Shown here piece by piece: positions 47,313 through 56,863 of a DNA stretch of 64,000 nucleotides. The position numbers and the translations under genes were made by a program. The stretch is from Liolophura sinensis (lineage: Eukaryota; Mollusca; Polyplacophora; Chitonida; Chitonidae): assembly GCF_032854445.1 (NCBI RefSeq), contig NC_088296.1:22745853-22809852 (forward strand). The letters are read 5' to 3'. Positions within the stretch are counted from its first letter, which is position 1. Each line of letters opens with the position of its first letter. Below the pieces are notes generated by a model. The model did no database searches, was not told where the DNA came from, and saw only the letters and a list, made by a program, of their open reading frames with translations.

Positions 47313-47584
47313 GGGGGCTTCCGTGCCGTGATGGATGACACGCCAGTGTAACAGAGTGACCATACGGCTTCTCAACAAAGCCATAGCTGTGAGTTCAAGT
47401 CTGTCTAATGCTTGCTTCCTCTCCGATCGTACGTGGGAAAGTCTGCAAATAACATTCGAATGGTCGCGGGTTTCCTCCCGTGATGTGCCCGACTTCCTCC
47501 CAACATGATGCAGGCTGCAGACGTACATAAGTGAAATATTCTTGAGTACCACGAAAATCATCAATCAGAAACAAATAAAAAAAA
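47313..47584 (+). mobile_element. SINE family A, full length but diverged
   Basis: Head GGGGGCTTCCGTGCCGTGAT, box B region GTGAGTTCAAGTCTG, body CATTCGAATGGTCGCGGGTT, tail AAGTGAAATATTCTTGAGTA and an A-rich end. The spacing matches the 7635 copy. Confidence 0.8.
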
Positions 47585-49298
47585 TTGAAAATGTGTCTAA
47601 TCGCATACCTTTGTCCCCATCTACTGATCCGTTGGCAGAAAGTCCTTAAAACATATTGTGAAGTCAACCTGGGAGTGAAAGACTTAACGTTTTTTGACAG
47701 AAAAGTATCTTGAATGCTATAGGTTTAAGGCCAATTGAAACTGGACAGAATTCATATTTTTGGCAGGTACCGGAGCAAAATGTTGACATAATACTTAGCC
47801 AGATGCGTCCCCAGCTATAGAACGTGCCACCTCGAATCAACGTGCCACATCGCTGCTCGCAAAGACAATAACAGCTCGTATCAACAGATGATTATAACAT
47901 TTATCGATTAAGCAATGCGAAAACATACGGATGCCGGTTAGTGCCATGGCAAGATAAAAAGTAGGGATTTTATTTGGTTTGGCATTAGCCGGCTTCCGTA
48001 AAATATTTCATGACAATGAAAGTAATATTTCACTCTTTAAACTTTCTTCATGTCTTAATGGTCGTTTCATTGAACCAGGCAAGAGCTCTTGCTGCATGAG
48101 ATTTGAGTCACATATAACATGCATATCATTCAATTTTTTAAAGCGAAATTTCGAATTTAAACAGACAGCCTATTTCCCTATTCCCTGTCTCTAAGACCAC
48201 TTTTCCTGTATTCTGTATAACAAATTAAAATATAACCATCATCGTAAACTATGCTAAACAGCTCTAAGTTATCTGCAACAAAGCTATCTGTATCTGCGAA
48301 ATAATCGACCGTTTTCCATGATGTTGGTCAGAAACATGAACGAGTTTATGAAAGAGATTGGCCAATTTTACAGGAGCCGGTTTTACAAGAGCTTGTGTTT
48401 ATTTTGCAGAACAAAGTTGATATGTGGATAAAGTGTTGTTGCTAATTCCAAACCTAAACAAAGCAATGCTGTGGTAAATATCCTTAACATTTTTAAATCT
48501 TTTGTTTAGCCTTTGGAGTTTAAATTTTGGAAAGTTTTATGGGAGTGTGATGCACAATAATCAAGGGCAACTTAGCTAAACGCTTATGTTGTTTTCATTG
48601 GATACGCAATGCAATGTTGTGAAGATATCAAAGACCTTACGCTCTGAACACACCGAAAGGTCCTTCTCGACCTTGCTCCAATTCCACTTTTTATCAATAC
48701 CTAACATCTTGCGTAACCTTTGTCGGAATGGCTTGAGAAAGGCCCATATCTACGAACGCGGCAAGCATGTGTTTGTGGATAAGACGAAACATTTTGCAAG
48801 TCACCATCTGCTGGGTCATCCAAAAAAAAGCGTTGAGTGAAAAAATTCCGAAACAGCTTTTTCAAATATTATTTCACGTATCTTAGACGTACAATGTTTA
48901 CCCTCTTGGAAAGTAAAATTGTCAAAGTCAGCCCGGTTGTGAAACAACACGGATTAAACTGCATTTTGTTCTCGTGTTGCATTTCCTTCCAGATTGTGGA
49001 GTATTCCTTTATAAATCCTTCGCTTCGGCGTTTTGTACGTTCCATTGAATAAAAGAAGATAAACAAAGTAAACAGTGTGAAGGTTGTATAAGATATTTAA
49101 GCTATACCTAACTTTGTTTTATGTATTGACGCTTCTGGCTAAAACAAAACCAAGAATTTACACACATGCCATGTATATATACTAGTAGTTTGATTTATTT
49201 TGCTCTGACTGTAAACTGTATGGAATTTGTATGAAATATGAAATTGCAGTTTGTATCATCGCTTTTTATTTGTAAATGTGTTCAAGCCCTAGAGCTAG
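47585..49298. other. No gene recognised
   Basis: Frames at 47979-48194, 48586-48840 and 48837-49052 (plus) were read without recognising a domain. The last two nearly abut, but in different frames. Confidence 0.35.
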
Positions 49299-49299
49299 A

Positions 49300-49460
49300 C
49301 GTAGCGTGTGTGTACATTGTTACCAATTACACATTTAAATGCACTGTCAGAATTAAACTCTACGGTAGATTGACAAGAGGCTGTATTTCTATCGGTTACG
49401 TTTAATCATGTGCCAGCTATCACGCTGTCGTCGCTGCTCTGGTTTTACTCTCTATGTTGT
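49300..49460 (+). repeat. Dispersed repeat R, copy 6
   Basis: GTGTACATTGTTACCAATTA, ACACATTTAAATGCACTGTC, a GGCTGTATTTCTATCGG block and GTGCCAGCTATCACGCTGTC follow the same order as copies 4 and 5. Its 3' part continues directly into the 48-bp array. Confidence 0.65.
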
Positions 49461-49790
49461 ACGTCTATCACACTGTCGTCGCTGCTCTGGTTTTACTCTC
49501 TATGTTGTACGTCTATCATACTGTCGTCGCTGCTCTGGTTTTACTCTCTATGTTGTACGTCTATCACACTGTCGTCGCTGCTCTGGTTTTACTCTCTATG
49601 TTGTACGTCTATCACACTGTCGTCGCTGCTCTGGTTTTACTCTCTATATTGTACGTCTATCACACTGTCGTCGCTGCTCTGGTTTTACTCTCTATGTTGT
49701 ACGTCTATCACACTATCGTCGCTGCTCTGGTTTTACTCTCTATGTTGTACGTCTATCACACTGTCGTCGCTGCTCTGTTTTTACTCTCTG
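49417..49790 (+). repeat. 48-bp minisatellite, 8 units, inside repeat R
   Basis: Seven complete units and one altered last unit of a 48-bp sequence starting CTATCACACTGTCGTCGCTG, then CTCTGGTTTTACTCTCTATG and TTGTACGT. Units are almost identical. Because 48 is divisible by 3 and the unit has no stop on the plus strand, all three plus frames stay open for 137-142 codons; these are repeat translations. Confidence 0.95.
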
Positions 49791-50568
49791 CTGTGGTTAT
49801 TTATATTCCCAAGTTACATCTGAAATACCAGTCTGACGATGGGTTGTTTTCTTTAACCCACGTAGTATCAGTCATCTAAAATATGAACAGTTCTGACATT
49901 TTTTTTTTTAACACGTGATGTGGATCTATAAACGAGATGGGGAACTATAAACGAGTGAGAGCCTGGGATCATCCCAAGTCGGATCATACCAAAAACTTTA
50001 AAAATGGTAATTGTTGCTGCCTCGCCTGGCGCTCAGCACTCACAAGTTTTAAGCAAGGAAACTGGACAGTTTGACCCGATGCTAGTGTCTGGGTGAGGTG
50101 TCGTGTCTGCGTGGTGTCTTGTGCATGATATTTCAGTGGTGTCAGCACTTTGGCAGCATGAACTCGCCCTCTGTCACAAGAAGACGCAATACATGTGTAA
50201 GGACATCTAATGACTCCTCTTCCTCCCATGACTGACAGATTGTTAACGTTAATCCTCAAACATACATACGTACATACTAAAATATGTCAGAATGATAGTA
50301 TATGCGATAGTTTTTGTATATACCGTAATCATGTTGTATTATACAATATTCTTTTTATGCGGGATAATCTCACTTTGTTACAAATGCCACATCAATTAAA
50401 GATAACTTTCTATACGCCGAGTCGCTTCGTGGCCATCGCTACCAACTTATGCGTGCGAGTTGTTCATCGCGCAGATTGTTTATTTTCAGGCAGATTCCTA
50501 TGGATTCTGTGACAATAGTTATTTACGGAACTAATATGTACAGTATATTACTTAAATAACAGTCAGTG
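49791..50568. other. No gene recognised
   Basis: The 49984-50259 minus-strand frame (91 codons) has no recognised motif. Confidence 0.35.
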
Positions 50569-50752
50569 AGAAGGTCAGCCAGCAATCTGCGGGTTGTCGT
50601 TGGTTTCCCCCGGGCTTTGCCCGGTTTTCTTCCACCATAATGCTAGCCTCTCGGTCACTACGCCACGGCTGGTACGCCTCTTCCCAACCCCTGCCGTTGT
50701 ATAAGTGAAATATTCTTGAGTAGGGCGTAAAACACCATCAAATAAATAAATC
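50569..50752 (+). mobile_element. SINE family A, 3' part with inverted head insert
   Basis: AGAAGGTCAGCCAGCAATCT, GGGCTTTGCCCGGTTTTC and the tail are in normal order. Between ATGCTAGCC and GTTGTATAAGTG an extra block of about 45 bases includes CGGTCACTACGCCACGG, which reads as an inverted piece of the SINE head. Confidence 0.75.
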
Positions 50753-51159
50753 AAAGAAATAACAGTCCCATGTTGTTTATAGCATTCCTGCCTAATTAAC
50801 TTACTGGACGACAGTCGGATCATACAGTTTTATGGGACAACCGCGTAACCATTTTAAGACATCTGACAAACATGTTAATGTACTGTTGCAGTCTCGCCTT
50901 CGGTTGACTCTATGATGCCATAATAGGCATTTAATGACCCCACCCTCTTTTATTCCAGGGAGTCTCCCCGGTTGGTCCTGCCCTTGTAGGCTTAAGTCTA
51001 TATTCAGATTTTCTACGTAAAATGTTCCGTTCAGAATGGCATTTGTGCATTTATTTGTGCACTGTCGGGCGCGTGTACTTGATACATGTATCATGTGATT
51101 TTGTTTAGCCAGAATATACATGTGGATAAAATGCAAAACTGGTTTGTCATATGTACAAT
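50753..51159. other. No gene recognised
   Basis: The minus-strand frame at 50801-51136 has no recognised content. Confidence 0.4.
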
Positions 51160-51460
51160 CCAGGTCCAGCTCATGGTGGTTTCCTCTTCTGGTTTCCTCG
51201 AAAAGTGGGGCCGAGCTGGTTAGCGTTTGAGCGTGGCGTAGTGACCCAGGGGCCTTTCAGCAATACGGTCGCTGTGAATTTAAGCCCAACTCACGCTGGC
51301 TGTTTTCGACCGTACATGGGAAGGTCTGCTTACAACCAGCGGATGGTCTTGGGTTTCCTCTGCGGGTCCTGCCCGATTTCTTCCTATCATAAAGCTGGCC
51401 ACCGGCGTATAAGTAAAATATTCTTGACCACAGCGTAACACCTGTCGACAGACTAAACAA
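51160..51460 (+). mobile_element. SINE family A, rearranged copy
   Basis: A fragment of the SINE middle (GGTCCAGCTCATGGTGGTTT, CCTCTTCTGG) precedes a nearly complete copy (GCTGGTTAGCGTTTGAGCGT through AAAATATTCTTGACCACAGC). The order middle-head-body-tail suggests two insertions or an internal rearrangement. Confidence 0.7.
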
Positions 51461-51660
51461 ACGGCCATGTGAACATCTGTTTAATGTACTGCAAGGTACC
51501 TCCAGCTGTGAGAGCAAAGGGGTCCACAAATATTCCTGCGTGTCCAAGCCCGGTATTGACGCTACAGCTCCTTCATTGCCGTGTTGCGGTTGTCAGTAAG
51601 GAAATTTGTCATGTAGGCCTAGCAAATGTATAAAGGGTGGTATAGTTTATCCCGTGTAGT

Positions 51661-51745
51661 GTGGTTTTCACCACCCTTAAACCTGACCGGTGCTGATAAG
51701 TGAAAAACTTTTGAACACCCCGTCAAACACTAATCAATGAAACCA
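51661..51745 (+). mobile_element. SINE family A, degenerate 3' end
   Basis: ACCGGTGCTGATAAGTGAAA, AACTTTTGAACACCCCGTC and AAACACTAATCAATGAAA match the tail with many substitutions. Confidence 0.5.
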
Positions 51746-52020
51746 CCCCGTGTGCTGAAAATAATTTCACAGATACGTTTTTAACGCGCATGAATTCATT
51801 CCAAATATGTGCTATCACGAGTGGGCGGCGGACGGACAAACATGCTTTAATATTTGTGGTTGATAGCCATGTGACAAATGGCGGGATATAGAAACAACTG
51901 AGATCAACATATTCCAAGATATCGGTAAATATGTTCAAAGCTAACGCGATTCCAGCCGTTCTCATTCAAGTGTTTCCTTAAGGCGAAAGACTCAAGACAT
52001 AGGCTGTGCAATTAAAGAAT

Positions 52021-52092
52021 GTCTGTGGCGCAATCGGTTACCGCATTCACCTGTAAATGAAATGGTTGGTGGTTCGAGTCCACCCGATGACG
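52021..52092 (+). pseudogene. tRNA-Asn-like pseudogene
   Basis: GTCTGTGGCGCAATCGGTTA and, later, GGTTGGTGGTTCGAGTCCACC closely match a eukaryotic tRNA-Asn: box A, T stem (GGTGG/CCACC) and box B GGTTCGAGTCC. The acceptor stem is shortened and only partly pairs (GTC with GAC). The anticodon arm is mispaired, with the loop reading CTGTAAA rather than CTGTTAA. No CCA-end context is seen. It is a decayed tRNA copy or a SINE head. The minus-strand open frame across it is a shadow. Confidence 0.6.
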
Positions 52093-52578
52093 TGTCATTA
52101 AGCTTGCTGGATTGTTGTCTTCCACATTTTATCAAAGGAATGAAGTTTCCTTGTTCAGTCAGGTGAGACCTACGTACTGCCATTGTTACCACACCTCCGA
52201 GCTTACTTAATAAAAAGCGATGATCCTTGCAGACGCTAATATCATCAATCGAAATTAGAATTGAATTATTTCGACAACGAAAATTCCACATTTCGGTTCT
52301 TTCATTGCACATATTGGTTGGTCGTATTCAAATTATAACTGGTAGAGTGTTTCCTTTCGTTTTACTAATTGTCGCCCATCTAAGAGTCCCGACTGGCAAA
52401 TTTGTCTCATGATGGCATAATAAGGGTTGTACATGGAGATGTAAGCGGCCCAAGCCTTATAGCCGGTGTTGACAAGATGTTAGTTTGTTGCCAGTATCGG
52501 CCAGTTTTAGCATGCTTAGTACTGTGATTCATCCGGAAAGTCAATGGTCACGACAAACATAACGTCATAAATAATGTT

Positions 52579-52584
52579 TTTATT
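52579..52584 (-). terminator. Polyadenylation signal for the Ly6-like gene
   Basis: TTTATT on the plus strand reads AATAAA on the minus strand, about 170 bases beyond the stop of the Ly6-like gene at 52755. Confidence 0.45.
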
Positions 52585-52754
52585 TGACACAAGAAAGACA
52601 GAAAAAAATATACAAAACATTTAAAGCGCAATACTAACAGCACCATATGTGATAAAACGTTTGATAAGGTCTGTAGATCTCAAAATGAATGGTTGCCATA
52701 CGCTATAGACAGTATGAACACTAACTCAAGTCACTCCAGCGGCATCTGACTTCC

Positions 52755-52925
52755 TCAGTTGTCCCCCTTTAACATCGCCCGGTAACCTAGAGTGAGGGTT
52801 GGCCAGTGAGAAAGTTCGTTACAAGCTGCACATCCAAGGAGACTAACGGAGAATCTGACTCCTGAGTCGTTCTCACGGGCAAACTCCTCGTTACAGTAAG
52901 ATGAGGTACAGCAAGATATACACGT
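52755..52925 (-). CDS. Ly6/uPAR (three-finger) protein, last exon
   Basis: The minus strand reads through a pyrimidine-rich acceptor (TAACTTCTGTTTTGAG) into a phase-0 exon encoding TCISCCTSSYCNEEFARENDSG and a C-terminal stretch ending MLKGDN and a stop. CxxCCxxxxCN is the closing signature of Ly6/uPAR domains, small disulfide-rich folds usually secreted or attached to the cell surface by a GPI anchor. An Asn-Asp-Ser sequon follows the domain. The C-terminus is not strongly hydrophobic, so a GPI anchor is uncertain. The phase matches the donor of the exon at 53107. Confidence 0.65.
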   Translation of the reverse strand, partial: TCISCCTSSYCNEEFARENDSGVRFSVSLLGCAACNELSHWPTLTLGYRAMLKGDN

Positions 52926-53106
52926 CTCAAAACAGAAGTTACAGAGATACAATACATCAATTCGATAAAACATCACAAATGTCATTGATTAAGTCAGTGA
53001 ATTCTTCACATTTTTTCCCTTTTTTTATTATTTGCTTTTTGCTAATATTTTACCTCTACTAAACATTTCCGGCTGCCCTAGGAACGGTTGTTGCGTACCT
53101 TTATAC

Positions 53107-53210
53107 TCTTGTACATTTCTCAGGAACCATGCACCGTTTATCCGCCTGGACGTTTGCGATCTGACCGGTGACGTCAGCAAAAGTGTGGACTGTCTGGCAC
53201 ACGGATTGGT
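53107..53210 (-). CDS. Ly6/uPAR protein, middle exon
   Basis: The acceptor TTTTGATTTCAG is followed by a 104-base exon in phase 1. It encodes QSVCQTVHTFADVTGQIANV and then QADKRCMVPEKCTR, and ends at AGA followed by GTATAA in phase 0. Both phases fit the neighbours: the 53508 exon ends in phase 1 and the last exon starts in phase 0. Cys spacing C-x21-C-x5-C, with a Gly-containing finger before the second Cys, is what the middle of a Ly6 domain shows. The donor is not the strongest consensus. The exon is shorter than most gene finders would report alone. Confidence 0.6.
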
Positions 53211-53507
53211 CTGAAATCAAAAGACAGATACCACTGTCAAACTATGTAATGCGCATAGAAAAAGTGAACTCTGTTGTAAACATATTCACGGCCAACACTA
53301 CAGGTGCATGTTGCGTGGAGTGTAAAAATGAGCATTAAAATAAGTGGTGAGATCCTGTACAACACATGCCATGTCAGTGTGTTGTGTCTGAAGATGAAAA
53401 ATAAGCCTGTATTTACACAACGTAATTTAGATTTGGGCAATAGTGTTTGTTTCTTCCACTTCCAGATTAGATATTGAAATGCTATAGATAATCCATACTT
53501 AACATAC

Positions 53508-53610
53508 CCTGGGAACAATACCTGTCGGGCGCCCAGTCATTGCACTCCAGGTTACTTCCCTTGTTAGGACATGTGCAGCACGTGACGCATGTAAAGCACA
53601 AAGCATTATT
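53508..53610 (-). CDS. Ly6/uPAR protein, N-terminal exon of the domain (start uncertain)
   Basis: The minus strand encodes ALCFTCVTCCTCPNKGSNLE followed by CNDWAPDRYCSQ, then one base before the donor CAGG/GTATGT (phase 1). Leu-x-Cys-x-x-Cys at the start of the mature domain and the CNDxAPDxYC block fit Ly6-like proteins of lophotrochozoans. The right end is not resolved: I see no clear acceptor or signal peptide immediately upstream, so the first exon probably lies beyond 53.6 kb. Joined with the next two exons, all Cys needed for a three-finger fold are present. Confidence 0.55.
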
Positions 53611-53744
53611 GTTAGAAAAACTTAGTCGATGTGATTGTAGTTTTTTTTTCTTTGCAGACATCTTCCAGCCAGAGAGCAAAGTCTTACAAACACCTGTCGT
53701 TATCGTCCCAAATGTGGAAATCAGGAGGAGACACGAACGCGTCA

Positions 53745-53826
53745 ATTTATTTTGTTTATTGATTTTAAGAATGTTTTACGCTGTATTCAAGAACATTTTT
53801 CAAGAACGAAGGCGGCCAGATTAATG
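53745..53826 (-). mobile_element. SINE family A, 3' fragment
   Basis: TTTATTGATTTTAAGAATGT, TTTACGCTGTATTCAAGAAC and AAGGCGGCCAGATTAATGG match the minus-strand tail, interrupted by small insertions. It abuts a short tandem array. Confidence 0.6.
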
Positions 53827-53830
53827 GCAA

Positions 53831-53956
53831 ACGATCGTTTGAGCAGAGCATCGTTTGAGCACAGAATCGTTTAATCACATCATCCCTTTAGCTTAGGATC
53901 GTTTAGGCCCAGGATCGTTTGAGCACATGATCGTTCGAACACAGGATCGTTGGAGG
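53831..53956 (+). repeat. Degenerate 16-17-bp tandem array
   Basis: About seven loose copies of GGATCGTTTGAGCACA, for example GCATCGTTTGAGCACA, GGATCGTTTAGGCCCA and TGATCGTTCGAACACA. It directly follows the SINE fragment. Confidence 0.7.
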
Positions 53957-53959
53957 TAA

Positions 53960-54943
53960 ACCAGGACTTTTCACAACTTTTGCGCAGTGTGCAACCGCCT
54001 CTATTTCGTGAAAAGTTAAAAATACAAAAAAAGGGCAGCCCAAAGGAGAAAAAGAAAATATATCTAAAAATCCCAGGGGATTACATTAATTGATAACACT
54101 GACTGTAGACTGTGGCTTGATAGAACTAAATACGTGTATGTGTCTTAAGTAGCAGAAGCCTGGTTATGATGTGACGTCACTGGTCCCAATGTGGCCGGAA
54201 ACGTTCACAATATTATCCAAAACATCAAATTGCATTTTTCTGGGTTGAAAAAAATTCTAAAAAATATATCAAACTCTTTTTCTGGACAGTTTTTAATAGG
54301 CTTTCATCTGATATGTACTTGCATTAGTCTTTTCGTTGCCTTCAATAGTATCCATTTGGACCGTACTTATGTTTCGAGACAAGACATGCAGCGGTATGTC
54401 CTGGGCCCAGCTGTTCAAATCCATGTTTACAATTAAGTCTGGTATTAACTTTGGTGTGGACTAAAGTTCCTTTAGTTTTGTATTAGACCAAGATTGGTAT
54501 TACGATTTGAGATTTTTCATATCCTTTTGAAAAAACGCCCCCCCCCCCCTCCCCGTGGCATATTGTAAGTTGTAAACCAGAATATTTCTAGCCTCAGCAC
54601 TGTCTCAAGCCCTCACCTTCTCAGGTTTACAGTACCAGTTTTTCCACAACATCTCAGTTTGTCCAGAAATGAGCATTAAGTTTTAAAATATTTACCGCAT
54701 GTTGTCGTTTCGACTTCACGAAAACGGGTAGACATTCGCTGTTGTAGACGCTGTCAGACAAAGTACCGATCTCCCCACAAAGTTTTTCGTTATTTCGCTT
54801 TCAAAGATGTGTATACATTTAATATAAACATTTCGACGCAAATGAGAGATGTCAACTTGCCAGTGTCCTTTGGCCCCTTAAAGGTTTGGGAAAGCTGTAT
54901 TATTGTCACTGAAAAAAAAGAGACTTAAACATTATTTATACCC
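53960..54943. other. No gene recognised
   Basis: AT-rich sequence with a C-run at 54538-54549. The 54191-54436 frame has a hydrophobic middle but no support. Confidence 0.4.
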
Positions 54944-54996
54944 ATGGAATTGTCATTGTTTATATACCTTTCTGTGCTTCCTTTGGTATCCTGCAG

Positions 54997-55121
54997 TTAT
55001 GGAGAGTTAGAAAGGGCTTTGGAGGGAAGTGTCACTGTTACCCCGACCAACCATTGTGACAAGTCTGGACAGTGTGCGGGAGATTGCCAAGCGGGATTCA
55101 AGGGAGGCGATTGTCAGGAAG
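54997..55121 (+). pseudogene. EGF-like exon 1, frameshifted
   Basis: After a pyrimidine-rich acceptor (CTTTGGTATCCTGCAG), one frame gives KGFGGKCHCYPDQ and the next gives CDKSGQCAGDCQAGFKGGDC then QEG before the donor GGAAG/GTACAG. Together they make one EGF-like repeat of the type found in MEGF and scavenger-receptor proteins, but the two halves are in different frames. The exon is 125 bases; a phase-1 symmetric EGF exon should be divisible by three, as the one at 58337 is (138 bases). An ATG at 54944 opens an uninterrupted frame through the second half with a signal-like start. That start overlaps the polypyrimidine tract, so I treat it as fortuitous. Confidence 0.55.
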
Positions 55122-55784
55122 GTACAGAGAATTAATTTACCCTCGAGATAGTAAACTAGTGCCACAGCTCAGATCTGAAACCGAAATTTGCTGGCTGTTC
55201 CTTTTCCTAGAAATGAAGTGTTTAAGTACATTCCTGTTCTAGATCTATGTTGTGCTACACGTTGGACAGAACCGTGAGGAATACTAACACCCTAGATTTT
55301 ATTAGGCAGAGGTGTGCTGAAAATATGTACAGTGAATTAGACCATTCGTTACCGTCACCACAACGTTGTTTTGCACCCGTGCTAACTAGAGACCATACAG
55401 GAAACCGGTAGAAGGTCATCTCTCCTTCGTTTGGCCTGTGCGACACGCATATCAGCGCAGGTTATCATACATAGTGGGGTAAAAGAGTTCCGTAATGGGA
55501 CCACTTTCTAAGGCTCCAAAAACAGTCAGAGCGAGGGAATAAGCAAACCCTCTGTCCCTGCAAAGTGGGGTTTTGAACTCGCATCTTGTAGCGATTGAAT
55601 ATCAAAGGTGTTTTACATCTCGGTCACACCATGGTCAATGGCCAATTGCAAACATACGATATCATGCGAGATTTTGCCGCTCTTTTTCGCCTCCTGTCTA
55701 CCAGTACATGCCATTATTGTTTAAGAAGGACTGTTGTTTTATTACTGCTAATATGATGACGTAATTTTGCTTTTGTTGTTGCAG
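55122..55784. other. Intron between EGF-like exons
   Basis: No exon recognised. GGGGTTTTGAACTCGCATC near 55567 weakly resembles a reversed box B, so a diverged SINE is possible. Confidence 0.4.
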
Positions 55785-55915
55785 ATTGTGAGATCGGAAA
55801 CTATGGGAGGAGTTTGTCCCTGCAAGAACTTGACGTCGTGTAACAAAGTGGACGGAAGATGTGATACACTGGGCTGTAAAGCAGGAACAGGTTAAAGGAT
55901 CATCTTGTAACATAG
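55785..55915 (+). pseudogene. EGF-like exon 2, frameshifted
   Basis: The acceptor TTTTGTTGTTGCAG starts a phase-1 exon. DCEIGNYGRS is followed, after a one-base shift, by CPCKNLTSCNKVDGRCDTLG and CKAG. About seven extra bases (ACAGGTT region) then break the frame before GSSCNI, and the donor is ATAG/GTAGGT. The Cys pattern is that of an EGF-like repeat. At 131 bases it is not divisible by three, and no single frame crosses it. It is a decayed exon of the same gene as the neighbours. Confidence 0.65.
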
Positions 55916-56177
55916 GTAGGTCACACTATGTGCAGAAGGAGGGGCAGGAGATGGGCAGCATGCGGCAAGGAGGTGGGGGGGGGGGGGGAAGTGGATGGTG
56001 ACATGCTGGACTTCGGAGGACGATACCTGGATTGTCCTGTGTCAAAGTGGTTTTGACAAATACCGGACGGTGCGGGAGAATAATCACCGTATATCTTACC
56101 CATAGTTTTCTTAGACATTGCACATGTTTGGTCCAGATATTAAGTGTCTAAGTTTTTGTTGTTTTTCTTTATTTTAG

Positions 56178-56314
56178 AATGTTCAGCTTGATGGTTCGGA
56201 GAAAAATGTCAGAACAGTTGTCATTGTAAAAACATAGCCTCATGTAACCATGCCAACGAGACATGTGACACACAGGTTGCGCTGATGGATATAAAGGAGA
56301 CAGCTGCCAAGAAT
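56178..56314 (+). pseudogene. EGF-like exon 3, stop and frameshift
   Basis: The acceptor TTTCTTTATTTTAG starts a phase-1 exon reading ECSA, a TGA stop, then WFGEKCQNSCHCKNIASCNH and ANETCDTQ. One base is missing before GCADGYKGDSCQE, which ends at a weak GTACCT donor. The 137-base length fits one lost base from 138. The pattern is a single EGF-like repeat. Confidence 0.65.
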
Positions 56315-56524
56315 GTACCTTATAGACTGGTTGAAGCAAATAAATTTGATATTGAAACAGTGTTTTCAAGATCATTATTAATCAATTGTTACAATAACTT
56401 AACTTGTTCGTCTTAAATTTGTCGTAACCACTTTCAGAGAGTTGTTATGAGTTAACACCCAAGTTAAAACCACAAACAATTTCGGGTCACAAATCGAGAT
56501 TCGACATATGTTATAACCGTCTTT

Positions 56525-56530
56525 ATGTAC

Positions 56531-56589
<59 letters not shown>

Positions 56590-56660
56590 TTATTTAAAAC
56601 AACGGTTGGAGGAAAGCAGGGGCCCGGAGAAAGCCTCGACAGTCTGCAATTTGATGATTA
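56525..56660 (-). mobile_element. SINE family A fragment with expanded (ATTT)n
   Basis: About 65 bases of ATTT repeats (56531-56595) are followed by GGTTGGAGGAAAGCAGGGGC and CCGGAGAAAGCCTCGACAGT, a minus-strand piece of the SINE body. The usual tail between them is missing. The A-rich SINE end has grown into a microsatellite. Confidence 0.7.
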
Positions 56661-56723
56661 TCTTTTTAATCATACTTTAGTCAGACCATGTAACAGAAAA
56701 TCGTGTTCTTGTTAATGCTCCAG

Positions 56724-56863
56724 AATGCGAGACCGGAAGTTACCGGAGGAACTGTGAAAGAATTTTTCACTGTCAGAAACCCGGCGTCCTGTAACAGGAT
56801 GAACGAGGGGATCTGGCACCCTAGGCTGTGAAGCGGGATACCAAAGGTAATCTTGTGATAAAG
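56724..56863 (+). pseudogene. EGF-like exon 4, frameshifted
   Basis: The acceptor GTTAATGCTCCAG starts a phase-1 exon reading ECETGSYRRNCERIFHCQKP. The frame then needs two single-base corrections to continue as ASCNRMNEG and GCEAGYQ, with a TAA before SCDK, and the donor AAAG/GTAGGT. Length is 140 bases. The end of this exon, with its donor, is the founder-like first unit of the tandem array that follows. Confidence 0.65.

Noticed and set aside
49408-49879. Three overlapping plus-strand frames of 137-142 codons
   Set aside because: All come from the 48-bp array inside repeat R; the unit is divisible by three and stop-free.
51992-52312. A 106-codon minus-strand frame ending in a Gly-Gly-Leu-Glu-Pro-Pro motif
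   Set aside because: That motif is the usual antisense translation of a tRNA T arm; it covers the tRNA-Asn-like pseudogene.
53237-53518. A minus-strand frame with an acceptor-like CTTATTTTTCATCTTCAG between two Ly6 exons
   Set aside because: Its phases do not lead to a Ly6 pattern, whereas the exon at 53107-53210 fits both neighbours. I treat this stretch as intron.
54944-54996. Signal-peptide-like start MELSLFIYLSVLPLVSCSYG before EGF exon 1
   Set aside because: The hydrophobic residues are encoded by the polypyrimidine tract and acceptor (CTTTGGTATCCTGCAG) of the exon, so a membrane-like translation is expected by chance. Transcript data could reverse this.
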